Of a stretch of DNA of 64,000 bases, positions 37,605 to 47,140 are shown piece after piece; within the stretch, counting starts at the first letter, position 1, and each line of letters begins with the position of its first letter. The notes under the pieces are model-generated. The model was not told the origin of the DNA. It was given only the letters and a program-made list of their open reading frames with translations, and made no database searches. A program made the translations under genes and the position numbers. The stretch comes from an uncultured Clostridia bacterium. GTDB lineage: Bacteria > Bacillota > Clostridia > Christensenellales > Borkfalkiaceae. Location of the stretch: positions 1 to 64,000 of the forward strand of contig CANPZV010000003.1 in the NCBI GenBank assembly GCA_947589285.1. Direction: 5' to 3'.

Positions 37605-38740
37605 AGAATGCGTTACCCCACCCCCTTCCCTACCCTCCCCCCTCAAGTATAAGGGGGGGAGGCGCGGTTTCGCGCTTTCTTGCCTGCCCCCTTTTTAAGG
37701 GGGCGGGGTAGGTAGGGGTGGGGGTTCCGCCGAAGGCGGTGGTGGGGGGGCTTTGCTCATTCTGAGGCGAAGCCGAAGAATCCCCTGAACGAAGTCCGTA
37801 GGTTTATGAGATCCTTCGCCTACGGCTCAGGATGAGCGTACGGTGACCCACCCCCTTCCCTACCCTCCCCCCTCAAGTATAAGGGGGGAGGCGCGGTTTC
37901 GCGCTTTCTTGCCTGCCCCCTTTTTAAGGGGGCGGGGTAGGGGTGGGGGTTCCGCCGAAGGCGGTGGTGGGGGGCTTTGCTCATTCTGAGGCGAAGCCGA
38001 AGAATCCCCTGAACGAAGTCCGTAGGTTTATGAGATCCTTCGCCTACGGCTCAGGATGAGCGTACGGTGACCCACCCCCTTCCCTACCCTCCCCCCTCAA
38101 GTATAAGGGGGGAGGCGCGGTTTCGCGCTTTCTTGCCTGCCCCCTTTTTAAGGGGGCGGGGTAGGGGTGGGGGTTCCGCCGAAGGCGGTGGTGGGGGGCT
38201 TTGCTCATTCTGAGGCGAAGCCGAAGAATCCCCTGAACGAAGTCCGTAGGTTTATGAGATCCTTCGCCTACGGCTCAGGATGAGCGTACGGTGACCCACC
38301 CCCTACCCTACCCTCCCCCCTCAAGTATAAGGGGGGAGGCGCGGTTTCGCGCTTTCTTGCCTGTCCCCTTTTTAAGGGGGCGGGGTAGGGGTGGGGGTTC
38401 CGCCGAAGGCGGTGGTGGGGGGACTTTGCTCATTCTGAGGCGAAGCCGAAGAATCCCCTGAACGAAGTCCGTAGGTTTATGAAATCCTTCGCCTACGGCT
38501 CAGGATGAGCGTACGGTGACCCACCCCCCTACCCCCCTCCCACGGAGGGGGCAAGGGCCTACCCCTTGGGGGGGAGGCTCCGCCGAAGGTGGTGGTGGGG
38601 GGGCTTTGCTCATTCTGAGGCGAAGCCGAAGAATCCCCTGAACGAAGTCCGTAGGTTTATGAGATCCTTCGCCTACGGCTCAGGATGAGCGTACGGTGAC
38701 CCACCCCCCTACCCCCCTCCCACGGAGGGGGGAACAGCGG
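37605..38740. repeat. Tandem array of ~224-bp GC-rich units
   Basis: gtgacccaccccc recurs at 37843, 38067, 38291, 38516 and 38696 (spacing 224, 224, 225, 180), plus a first unit starting ~37605. Confidence 0.95.
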
Positions 38741-38783
38741 CACCCCAACGGGGCAGCCAAGAATAGTGTCCACATGAGGGGCA

Positions 38784-38812
38784 AAAGATAAGGGCGGCGC
38801 ATTCGCGCCGCC
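38784..38812 (-). terminator. Terminator of the 1.2-kaa lipoprotein gene
   Basis: Minus strand GGGCGGCGCGAATGCGCCGCCC followed by TTATCTTTT. Confidence 0.75.
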
Positions 38813-38840
38813 CCCCTTTCGTTCTTCGTTTGTCCTTCGA

Positions 38841-41800
38841 TTATTCGCCGTCCGAAGATACAAGGATCTGCGTTATCCAAAACGTCCCATCGTTCGCCTG
38901 CAAATCGTACGTCTTCCCATTGAGGGTAACAGGTTTCTTATCGGGATCCGCATAGATGTTGCCGTTCTCCGAGCCAGGATAGCCCGCACCGTTGATGTAG
39001 AGATGCGTCCACAATGTGTTCGACAAATCTGTCACATCGAAGTAGAGCTTGAAATAGACGCCGTTGCCGCTTGCAACAACCTTGGAGCAAACTGTTGCGT
39101 TGGCTTCACCGTCACCCATCTTCGAAGTCTTGAACGTATCTGCCGTGGAACCGGGTGCCCTGACTGTAAGCACGAAATACACTTTGTTGTTATCGATTTC
39201 CAAATCGGCAGACATGGTTTCGATTTTTGTTGCGGTCGATTCGATGATCTCAAAGCCGACGCCGCCCCAGAATCTCTTTCCTGCGCTGGAACCTTCGGCA
39301 TGGACGATGATGAACTTCTTCCCGCTGAGTTCCTGCGCGGCTTCCGTCACATTGGTAACACTCAGGTTGGAAGAATTCCCGTCAGCTGCGCTTTCCCCCG
39401 CCTTCGCAGTCGTGAGTTTGCAGGTATAGGAACCGACAGCAACGCCCGTCACATCAACTTTTAATGTCCATGCGCCGTTGGTTACGGTCAAAGTCTGAGT
39501 TTCGGGAGTAACATAGTCCCAACCCTGTTTATCGATGTTGTTATTGTGCTGAAGCGTGAGCCTGATAGCTCCCAACGCCGTCGTGAGATCTGCGTCAGTG
39601 TAGTTCTGCGAGGTCCCGCTAATGGTGATATAGAGCTTATCAGTGGTCTTTTCAAGCACAATGCCCGTTGCGGTGTACTTGGGTTCGGTGTCATCGACGA
39701 CAACGATCGTGACCATATGGCGGGACCACATTCCCGTGATGCCCAGCGTATAGGTCTTTTGGTTTGCGGAAACTGTGAACAGGTCGTCACCGTCCTTTTT
39801 GCCAAACAAAGTGAGAGCGGCCGCGTCGAGTTCGAGGTCCATTGTCTTGCCATGCGAGTCATGGACAACTTTATCGTCTACTTTCTTGTAATTGTTGCCG
39901 TCAAACACGGGTTTGAGTTCGATGTGCATCAAATAGTGTTTGTCCGCGGCATTCGTTGCGACCGACGACAGGTCAACGGAGATCGTGAAATTCCCCTGCG
40001 CATCAACAGTCGCTACATCTTTGAAGATAATATACGACCAGTTGTCGTCAGCCTGAAGGTCAAAGACGATATCCGAAGCACTGAAACCTTCCACGGTGCC
40101 CTTAATGGTGAGCATAGGCTTTCCGCTGACAAGTTCAAGTTTGGAAGTCGCATAATTGACCACAAGCTCGAATTTAGCCACATAGGCGGGATTGTTTTCA
40201 GGCGGGTTGGTATCGGTTGCCTCGGCGTCTGTGCAGACAAGGTTGGAGCTGTTGTAGGTGTTGTTCTTGAACTCACCCTCCGCATCGTTGTTCGCCGCAG
40301 TGGTGCAAAGGATCGTGTACTTCTTGCCGCCTACGACCGCATACAGGCCGTTGGTGGAGCAGTCACTGTCCTTGATCTCGAGGATCTTATCGTAGGTGGG
40401 ATCCCCGCCCTCTGCCGTGGGAGCATTCTCGAAGTAGAGGTTGGACCAAAGCATGGTCTTGCCGGCATGCGCCGTGACGTCGAACCAAAGCTTAAAGGTC
40501 CTATCCTCGCCTTCGACAGCGGCAAACCTTGCGGTATCCTGCTTGTAGACGACCACACCGCCGTCGGTGTTACCGAAGACAATGGTCTTGAGTTTGGCTT
40601 CATCGTAGCCCACTCTGCCGCCGACTTTCACGGTCACGACATAGTAGACCTTGGTGGGTTCCGTCATGCTGTCGACTTTCAGAGCGACGTCGCCGACGAC
40701 CTCGAGGGAAGCATTTTCGTTATAGCCATAGGCGATGATGCCGTCCCACTTGCCGGGACCGATGTAGAACACTCTCGTAAAGTCTGCATTGCACACCATG
40801 ATCGTTCCGTTTGTAAGAAGGTTACCATTGCTGCCGTCGGGGGCTTTCTCGCCATTGTCCTCAAAGTCGGTCTTGCAGTCATTGTTGACAAGGTTGTACT
40901 CGCCGCTCTTCGGGAAGAGTTTGGTGGTATCTTCCTGCGATTCGATGATGCTGAAGTGCGCGTAGGCAATGGTGGTAAGAGGCCAATCGGACGTATCGAC
41001 CGTGATCTCAAACTTGCCGTCGGCACCGATCGCGCCATAGTAAGCCTTGGTGGAACCGACATAGAAGTCGATGACAGCCGTCTTGTTGTAGAAGATCTCC
41101 TCGTTGACGGTGCCGTTGAACTTGAATTCGAGCTTGCCTGCGTTCTCCTGTGCCGCGATGGTGTATTCCATGCTCACATATTCCGCCGCAACTGCCTTGA
41201 GCGTCGTAACTCCGCCATAGGTGTACGTTGTGAAATAATAGCGATAACCGTCAAGATTAACTCGATCATCATCTTTATAGAAATCGGTAACGTCTGCATA
41301 GTCGGCGACGTTGATCTCCTGCGTGTCTTTCACGCCGTCGGATTCAGCGACGAACTTGATGTCCATCCACTTGCCGACGTAGCCCTTCTTGACGACTTCT
41401 CTCATGTCGAAGGTGAGCTTGAAGTCGTCGCCGCGGTTGGCCTCGCCCGTCGCGGGGATCGTGGGTCCCTTCAATTCGACCTGATCGTTGCCCTCATAGA
41501 GGAACAGATACGCCGATTTCGCTGCACGGAACTTGCCTTCGACGATGAGCTGAGGCACCTTTTCGCTGCCCGTCGTGTCCAAATTGTAATAGATCTTCGT
41601 GAGGTCAAGAAGATGCACTTTCCATACTGCCTTGTACTCTACGCTGACCGCAGTCTCCGCAGGGACTTTCGCAGTGGCGGCAGAACCGCCGTTCCATGCC
41701 TGGAATTCATAGTCGCTCTGCGCGGCGCCCTCACCGCGGGTCATCATCGCAGCGGTGGGAAGCTCGATATCCTTGACGAGCTGGCTCGCGAAGGTAAAGG

Positions 41801-42521
41801 TCATGGCATGGGTGGTGGCGTCAACGGCGATATTGTCGATGCCGTACTCGGCCTTCTTGCCTTCAAGGAAAGTCTTATACCCGTCAGCGATCTGACCTCC
41901 CTGCGTATCGAGCGTGACTTTGCCGACGACCGTCGCGTCGAGCGCGACCGCCGCTGACGTCTTGCCGCCGTAGGTGACCGTGAACGACGTATCGCCCAAC
42001 GCGAAATATGCGGCACCCTCCGTGGGATAGTTGATCGTGTATGCGGTAACGGTCTCGTCATTGCCGACTTCGTACTTCGCAGTGACGACCATGCCCGCGG
42101 GATCAAGCTCTTCACCCGCAAAATAGGTCATTTTGGTGGGCTTTGTGCTGACTTCCACGCTCTTGAGGGTCCTCGTCACGGTGATGGTGATCACGGTCGA
42201 ATTCCCTGTTACGGCATAGGTATAGACGCCGTCCTTTGCGGTGAGCGTCTGCCCCCTGCTGCCGACCTTGACGGTAACTTCGTACCCTGTCTTGGGCGTG
42301 ACCTTGAATTTAAGCTCTTCGCCGACCGCAAACGTTTCGGGAAGTTGCTCTGTGCCGTCCTCCAAGGTGACCGTCACATTTTCCTTGTCGTCGATGTTCC
42401 ACGTCACGCTCGACATCGTTTTGTCGCCGCCCTTATCGCCGCCACAGGCGACCGCGAACGACAAGCAGAGAGCAATGATGAGGCCCAACACAACGGCAAG
42501 GATCGTTCTTCTCTTTGTCAT
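38841..42521 (-). CDS. Large (~1226 aa) surface lipoprotein with bacterial Ig-like domain(s)
   Basis: Lipobox SFAVACGGDKGG; VSTKPTKMTYFAGEELDPAGMVVTAKYEVG...FTVTYGGKTSAAV (Big_3-like); internally duplicated beta-rich segments; SD aggagg. Confidence 0.85.
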   Translation of the reverse strand: MTKRRTILAVVLGLIIALCLSFAVACGGDKGGDKTMSSVTWNIDDKENVTVTLEDGTEQLPETFAVGEELKFKVTPKTGYEVTVKVGSRGQTLTAKDGVYTYAVTGNSTVITITVTRTLKSVEVSTKPTKMTYFAGEELDPAGMVVTAKYEVGNDETVTAYTINYPTEGAAYFALGDTSFTVTYGGKTSAAVALDATVVGKVTLDTQGGQIADGYKTFLEGKKAEYGIDNIAVDATTHAMTFTFASQLVKDIELPTAAMMTRGEGAAQSDYEFQAWNGGSAATAKVPAETAVSVEYKAVWKVHLLDLTKIYYNLDTTGSEKVPQLIVEGKFRAAKSAYLFLYEGNDQVELKGPTIPATGEANRGDDFKLTFDMREVVKKGYVGKWMDIKFVAESDGVKDTQEINVADYADVTDFYKDDDRVNLDGYRYYFTTYTYGGVTTLKAVAAEYVSMEYTIAAQENAGKLEFKFNGTVNEEIFYNKTAVIDFYVGSTKAYYGAIGADGKFEITVDTSDWPLTTIAYAHFSIIESQEDTTKLFPKSGEYNLVNNDCKTDFEDNGEKAPDGSNGNLLTNGTIMVCNADFTRVFYIGPGKWDGIIAYGYNENASLEVVGDVALKVDSMTEPTKVYYVVTVKVGGRVGYDEAKLKTIVFGNTDGGVVVYKQDTARFAAVEGEDRTFKLWFDVTAHAGKTMLWSNLYFENAPTAEGGDPTYDKILEIKDSDCSTNGLYAVVGGKKYTILCTTAANNDAEGEFKNNTYNSSNLVCTDAEATDTNPPENNPAYVAKFELVVNYATSKLELVSGKPMLTIKGTVEGFSASDIVFDLQADDNWSYIIFKDVATVDAQGNFTISVDLSSVATNAADKHYLMHIELKPVFDGNNYKKVDDKVVHDSHGKTMDLELDAAALTLFGKKDGDDLFTVSANQKTYTLGITGMWSRHMVTIVVVDDTEPKYTATGIVLEKTTDKLYITISGTSQNYTDADLTTALGAIRLTLQHNNNIDKQGWDYVTPETQTLTVTNGAWTLKVDVTGVAVGSYTCKLTTAKAGESAADGNSSNLSVTNVTEAAQELSGKKFIIVHAEGSSAGKRFWGGVGFEIIESTATKIETMSADLEIDNNKVYFVLTVRAPGSTADTFKTSKMGDGEANATVCSKVVASGNGVYFKLYFDVTDLSNTLWTHLYINGAGYPGSENGNIYADPDKKPVTLNGKTYDLQANDGTFWITQILVSSDGE

Positions 42522-42593
42522 CTTTTTCCTCCTGAAAAAATTTTTTTCGAATGCGGCGGGATGACGCTCTGCCGCATTCTTTGCCATAATGCA

Positions 42594-42622
42594 ATTATAT
42601 AACATCCCATGTGAATGGTAAA
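42594..42622 (-). promoter_or_regulatory. Sigma-A promoter for the lipoprotein gene
   Basis: Minus strand TTTACC - 17 bp - TATAAT. Confidence 0.65.
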
Positions 42623-42721
42623 TATACACTGTTATAAAATGGTCTATTTTTGACTACTTTTGTTACTTTGAATACAAAAAAATGATATGAACAATCAAAT
42701 TTCGGATTCAAAATGAACAAT

Positions 42722-43099
42722 TCAATTATATTTTGTGTGGGATTTGAAAATCAATGCCATGAGAAATGAAAAAACCACAGCGGCAGAGACGCCCGCGCTT
42801 GCGGCCGCCAAGGGGCCTGTGAGAGCCTGGAAGAGGCCCTTCTCCGCGCCGCGCATCGCGCCGTTTGCGAGAAGGTACCCGAAGCCCGAGATGGGGACGG
42901 TCGCCCCCGCGCCCGCGAACTCGACGAGGGGCTGATAGAGGCCGAGGGCCGTGAGCGCGACCCCGCCGAGCATGAAGAGGACGAGGATCTTGCCCGCGGT
43001 GAGGTCCGTAAAGTTGATGACGAGCTGTGCAACTGCGCAGATCAGTCCCCCCACCGCAAAGGCTTTGAGAAACATCAGAAGAATTTCAAGGTATTCCAT
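42722..43099 (-). CDS. spoVAE: Stage V sporulation protein AE
   Basis: MEYLEILLMFLKAFAVGGLICAVAQLVINFTDLTAGKILVLFMLGGVAL...; downstream of spoVAD. Confidence 0.88.
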   Translation of the reverse strand: MEYLEILLMFLKAFAVGGLICAVAQLVINFTDLTAGKILVLFMLGGVALTALGLYQPLVEFAGAGATVPISGFGYLLANGAMRGAEKGLFQALTGPLAAASAGVSAAVVFSFLMALIFKSHTKYN

Positions 43100-43119
43100 A
43101 TGTAAGGAGGCGTCGTTAT

Positions 43120-43162
43120 GCCCCGCCCGCACGTTCTTTATGGCGTCGAAGGGCGGCACGAG
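43120..43162. repeat. 43-bp repeat, copy 2 (inverted relative to 20456-20498)
   Basis: gccccgcccgcacgttctttatggcgtcgaagggcggcacgag. Confidence 0.9.
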
Positions 43163-43349
43163 CGTGTAACGCGAAATAGCGTTAGCGAAGGCATCTCATA
43201 GACCCACGGAACAGCCCCGCGTCATTCTGAGAAACGGGGGTGAAACGAAGTCCGAGGTGTTGGACCGAAGAATCTCGCGGGACATCTGTAAAGCAGTGGC
43301 GAGATACTTCGGGTCCGCTCTTTCTGACTTCGTTCAGCTTCCATTCTCA

Positions 43350-43515
43350 GCATGACGCCGCTTCCTACGGACTTCGTTCAGGGGATTCTTCCCCTTCGGC
43401 AAGCTCAGGGTCAGAATGAGCGCGGAGGAGCGGGTCAGAATGAGCGATGTTCCCCCCACCCCCTTCCCTGCCCTCCCCCCTCAGGTATAAGGGGGGAGGC
43501 AAAGTCAAAGGGGGG
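43350..43515. repeat. Modular intergenic repeats (region D)
   Basis: cttcgttcaggggattcttccccttcggcaagctcagggtcagaatga (cf. 19844) and ctcccccctcaggtataaggggggagg. Confidence 0.85.
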
Positions 43516-43547
43516 CGAGAGAAGGCGCGGAATGACGGCGTTCGGCG

Positions 43548-44540
43548 TCAACGCTCGAGGACGACGGCGTGGGCGATGCAGGGAATGGACTCTCCCTGCC
43601 CCGAGGAGACCGTGGAAAGTAACGCTCCCGTCGCAACGAACAGGATCTTTTTCAGGCTCCCTGCCATCATCTTACTATATAAATAGGAATTGAGGACCAC
43701 CGCCGAACAGCCCGCGCCGCTCCCGCCCTGATACTCATCCTCGATGACGTTGTAGATGATCTCCCCGCAGTCCACATGGTTCTGATTGATGTTGAGGCCC
43801 TTTTCCCACGTCAGGTCCTTGAGAATACGGCTCCCGAGTGCGCCCAAGTCCCCCGTGACGATGAGATCGTAGTCCTCCGCCTCCTCGCGCGTGCCGCGGA
43901 AGTGGGCGAGAATGGTGTCCGCCGCCGCAGGGGCCATTGCCGCGCCCATGTTGTTGACGTCGGTGATGCCGAAATCGACGACTTTGCCGAGGGTCGCGGC
44001 CGTGATCTTCACCCCGTCGCCGCTGTCGGCAAGAAGCGCGCCGCCCGCGCCCGTGACCGTCCACTGCGACTGGGGCGGACGGGTACAGCCGAGTTCCAGG
44101 GGATAGCGGTACTGCCTTTCGGCCGAGGCGAAGTGGCTGCCCGTCGCCGCGACGACCCGCTTGCACAGGCCGCCGTTGATGAATGCCGCGCCCACGGCGA
44201 GCGATTCCGCCATCGTGGAACAGGCCCCGTACACGCCCAAAAACGGGACCGAGAAATCGCGGGCGGCGAAACTTGCCGAGATGATCTGGTTGAGGAGGTC
44301 GCCCGAGACGATGAGGTCGATCTCGTCGCGCTTGAAGCCGCCATTGGAGATCGCGCCGTCGATGACTGTAGAGAGCATCTTGCATTCCGCCTTCTCATAT
44401 GTGCTTTCGCCGAACATATCGTCCGCAAGGGCCGTCTCGACGTAGCGGCCGATGACCCCTTCGCACTCCTTCGGCCCCGCAATGGTGCTTGTCGCGACGA
44501 TGCGCGGCTGATTTTTGAAATAGATCGTCTGATTCCCCAT
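43548..44540 (-). CDS. spoVAD: Stage V sporulation protein AD
   Basis: MGNQTIYFKNQPRIVATSTIAGPKECEGVIGRYVE...; thiolase-fold GVYGACSTMAESLAVGA. Confidence 0.94.
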   Translation of the reverse strand: MGNQTIYFKNQPRIVATSTIAGPKECEGVIGRYVETALADDMFGESTYEKAECKMLSTVIDGAISNGGFKRDEIDLIVSGDLLNQIISASFAARDFSVPFLGVYGACSTMAESLAVGAAFINGGLCKRVVAATGSHFASAERQYRYPLELGCTRPPQSQWTVTGAGGALLADSGDGVKITAATLGKVVDFGITDVNNMGAAMAPAAADTILAHFRGTREEAEDYDLIVTGDLGALGSRILKDLTWEKGLNINQNHVDCGEIIYNVIEDEYQGGSGAGCSAVVLNSYLYSKMMAGSLKKILFVATGALLSTVSSGQGESIPCIAHAVVLER

Positions 44541-44546
44541 AAAAAA

Positions 44547-44575
44547 TCCCCGATCACAGTGTCTGCAATCGGGGA
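44547..44575 (-). terminator. Hairpin plus T-run immediately before spoVAD ATG
   Basis: Minus strand TCCCCGAT tgcagacactgtg ATCGGGGA TTTTTT ATG. Confidence 0.6.
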
Positions 44576-44593
44576 GAAAGTTATTCGGTATCT

Positions 44594-45955
44594 CTATTCG
44601 CGGGGGGCCTCTTCTGAGCCTTTGTCCTGCGCCCCTTCTTGGGGCTGTGCCGCGCGCTTCCCGCGGCGGGAGACGACGACGTAGCACACGGCCGACGCGA
44701 TCACGAACACGAGGACGGCAACGACGAGCGTCACCAGCACGGTGTTCGCGCCGCCCGAACTTTCGATGCTTTCGATGGTCGCATAGGATTCCCTCCCCGC
44801 GATCTCTTCCGCGATGGACGCGATGTCCTGCGACTGCGCCGTCAATCCGTCATAGATCTTTTGGAGGGAGGCCTCGAATTTGTTTTCGCGCTCCACATAA
44901 TCCTGTTTGGTCGTCTCGTCGCCGAGCAGCTTTTCGATCGTATCGATCTTCTTCTGAATGTCGGCATTCTCCTCGGTGAGTGCGGCGATGCGGGAGTGGA
45001 ACTCCCCGAACTGCGGCATGAGCGAGGAGGCGGTCCCATCGACGTTTTTATACTGCTCAACGAGTTTGGAAAGCTCCTCGTTCAAATTGGCCAATTTCCT
45101 CTTATTCAAATCGAGCTGTTCGCGATAGGTATTGAGCCTCGATTGCAAAACCGTGCTGTCCTCACTGCTGGGGACGTATGCGTTCGCGCGGAGTTCGGCC
45201 GTAAGTTCGTCGTATTGCGTGTCGCTGAAGGAGAGTTGGACCATTTCGCGCAGGTCCATCAGCGACTTGTTCACGGACTGTGCCTGATACAGGTTGCCGT
45301 ATTCGTTGATCCAACGGTTATAGAGATCGATCAAATAGTTGCGCTGTGCCAAAAGGATCGAGAGCTTTTCTTCATAGGTCGAGGCGTCCTGATAGCCCCT
45401 CAGCTGGGCCTGATAGCCGTTGAAACCCGTCTCGTCCTTTGCGGCGAGTGCCTTCGCATCCTCGACCGCCCTGCTCTTGACCGATTCGACGACCGCCCTG
45501 ACGAACTCCTTTGCAACTCTCTTGTTGGAAAACACCTTTTCGCTGACAGAGAATGTATAGTACGATTCAATGATGTCGTCTTCCGTCTTTGTGAATTCCT
45601 GCTTGACCGTGACGGGATATTTCCCGTCGGGGAGCATGTTTTTGACGTCCACGCCCGAGAAACGCTCGTCAGAGTTCTTCACGCTGCTCAGAGTATCTTC
45701 GTCGATAAAGAACTGCCCGCTGGTAAAGTATTCGGCAGAGGAAGCCGTCTGCACCATTTCGAAATTGAACTGCGCCGTGTAGCTTGTATTTTGAGGTTCG
45801 ATAGACAATTTGAAGACGACAAACGTTGCAACGGCGGCGACGATCGTGGCCGCAAGGATCGCCAGGAGCCGCTTCCACTGAAAGATCACACGGCATATCG
45901 CGCCGAGGGTAACGCCGCCCTCTTCCCGCACATTCTGATTTGCGTTTTCTTCCAT
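44594..45955 (-). CDS. Wzz/chain-length-determinant-like protein
   Basis: N-terminal VTLGAICRVIFQWKRLLAILAATIVAAVATFVVF, coiled-coil, C-terminal TM. Confidence 0.78.
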   Translation of the reverse strand: MEENANQNVREEGGVTLGAICRVIFQWKRLLAILAATIVAAVATFVVFKLSIEPQNTSYTAQFNFEMVQTASSAEYFTSGQFFIDEDTLSSVKNSDERFSGVDVKNMLPDGKYPVTVKQEFTKTEDDIIESYYTFSVSEKVFSNKRVAKEFVRAVVESVKSRAVEDAKALAAKDETGFNGYQAQLRGYQDASTYEEKLSILLAQRNYLIDLYNRWINEYGNLYQAQSVNKSLMDLREMVQLSFSDTQYDELTAELRANAYVPSSEDSTVLQSRLNTYREQLDLNKRKLANLNEELSKLVEQYKNVDGTASSLMPQFGEFHSRIAALTEENADIQKKIDTIEKLLGDETTKQDYVERENKFEASLQKIYDGLTAQSQDIASIAEEIAGRESYATIESIESSGGANTVLVTLVVAVLVFVIASAVCYVVVSRRGKRAAQPQEGAQDKGSEEAPRE

Positions 45956-46125
45956 TGATACCTCCCAAAGTTCAGCTGTAACCAGACCGAATAAAAACAG
46001 TATGGCTGTTTGCCTGCTAAAAATATATTATACGCACCGCAGAAAAAATGTCAAGCCAAATGCGACATATTTCGGCAAAATTCGACAAAGGGAGCCGAAA
46101 CGGCGGCCTGTACGGCCGCAAAACG

Positions 46126-47130
46126 TCACCGAAGCGGAATGCTGGCGCAGGCGTTGAGAGAGAGCGGAGCAAAATCGCCCGCCTCGTAGCGGATCAGCCC
46201 CTCCGCCGCGATCATTGCCGCATTGTCGGTGCAATGTTTTTTTGCGGGGAGGACGAGTTTTAATCCCGCTTCCCTGCACACTGTCTGCAATTTTTCACGC
46301 AAGTACCCGTTCGCGACGACCCCGCCGCCCGCGGTCACGGTGCCGACATGCCGTTCCAAGGCCCCCTCTACCGTCTTTTCGGCGAGAATGTCGAGCGCGG
46401 CGGACTGGAAGGAGGCGGCGACGTCGGCCTTGGACCATGCCTCCCCCTGCTCTTTCGTGTGGACATAGTTGATGATGTGCGTCTTGAGGCCGCTGTACGA
46501 AAAGTCGTACCCGCCGAGGCCCTTGAGCATCTTGGGCATGGGAACGACGGCCCTCCCCTCCCGCGCGAGCCTTTCGACATGCGGGCCGCCGGGATAGGGC
46601 AGACCGAGGACGCGGGCGACCTTGTCGAACGCCTCCCCCGCCGCATCGTCGAGCGTGCCGCCGAGGACTTCGAAGTCCGTCTTTGTCTTTGCATAGAGAA
46701 TGGCCGTGTGGCCGCCGCTTGCGAGCAGGGTGACAAAGGGCGGCGCGAGGGTCTCGTCCTCGAGATAGCTCGCGGCAAGGTGCCCGCGGATATGGTTGAC
46801 GCCGATGAGCGGGATATCCAACCCATAGGCAAGCCCCTTGGCGAAGGAAAGCCCCACGAGGAGCGCGCCCAAAAGTCCCGCCCCGTAGGTGACGGCAACG
46901 GCGTCAAGCTCCTCTTTTTTGACGTTCGCACGTCCGAGTGCGCGGAGAACGACCTCGTCCACGGCGTCGCTGTGGATGCGGGAGGCGATCTCTGGGACGA
47001 CGCCGCCAAACTTCGCCTGCACGGACGCGGAGGAGACGATCTCGTCGGACAAGAGCGTGCGGCCGCGGATGACTGCCGCGGCCGTTTCGTCACATGAGGA
47101 TTCAATTCCCAAAATCAGCGGTTGTGCCAT
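46126..47130 (-). CDS. tsaD: tRNA N6-adenosine threonylcarbamoyltransferase TsaD
   Basis: LILGIESSCDETAAAVI...IGVNHIRGHLAASYL...TLLASGGHTAILY. Confidence 0.96.
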   Translation of the reverse strand: MAQPLILGIESSCDETAAAVIRGRTLLSDEIVSSASVQAKFGGVVPEIASRIHSDAVDEVVLRALGRANVKKEELDAVAVTYGAGLLGALLVGLSFAKGLAYGLDIPLIGVNHIRGHLAASYLEDETLAPPFVTLLASGGHTAILYAKTKTDFEVLGGTLDDAAGEAFDKVARVLGLPYPGGPHVERLAREGRAVVPMPKMLKGLGGYDFSYSGLKTHIINYVHTKEQGEAWSKADVAASFQSAALDILAEKTVEGALERHVGTVTAGGGVVANGYLREKLQTVCREAGLKLVLPAKKHCTDNAAMIAAEGLIRYEAGDFAPLSLNACASIPLR

Positions 47131-47140
47131 AGGACAAAAA

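Noticed and set aside
37605-38740. CRISPR array
   Set aside because: Unit length ~224 bp with no spacer/repeat alternation and no cas genes; it is a plain tandem repeat.
39546-41957. 803-aa plus-strand ORF opposite the Ig-like lipoprotein
   Set aside because: Antisense artefact; the minus-strand gene has SD, lipobox, promoter and recognised domain.
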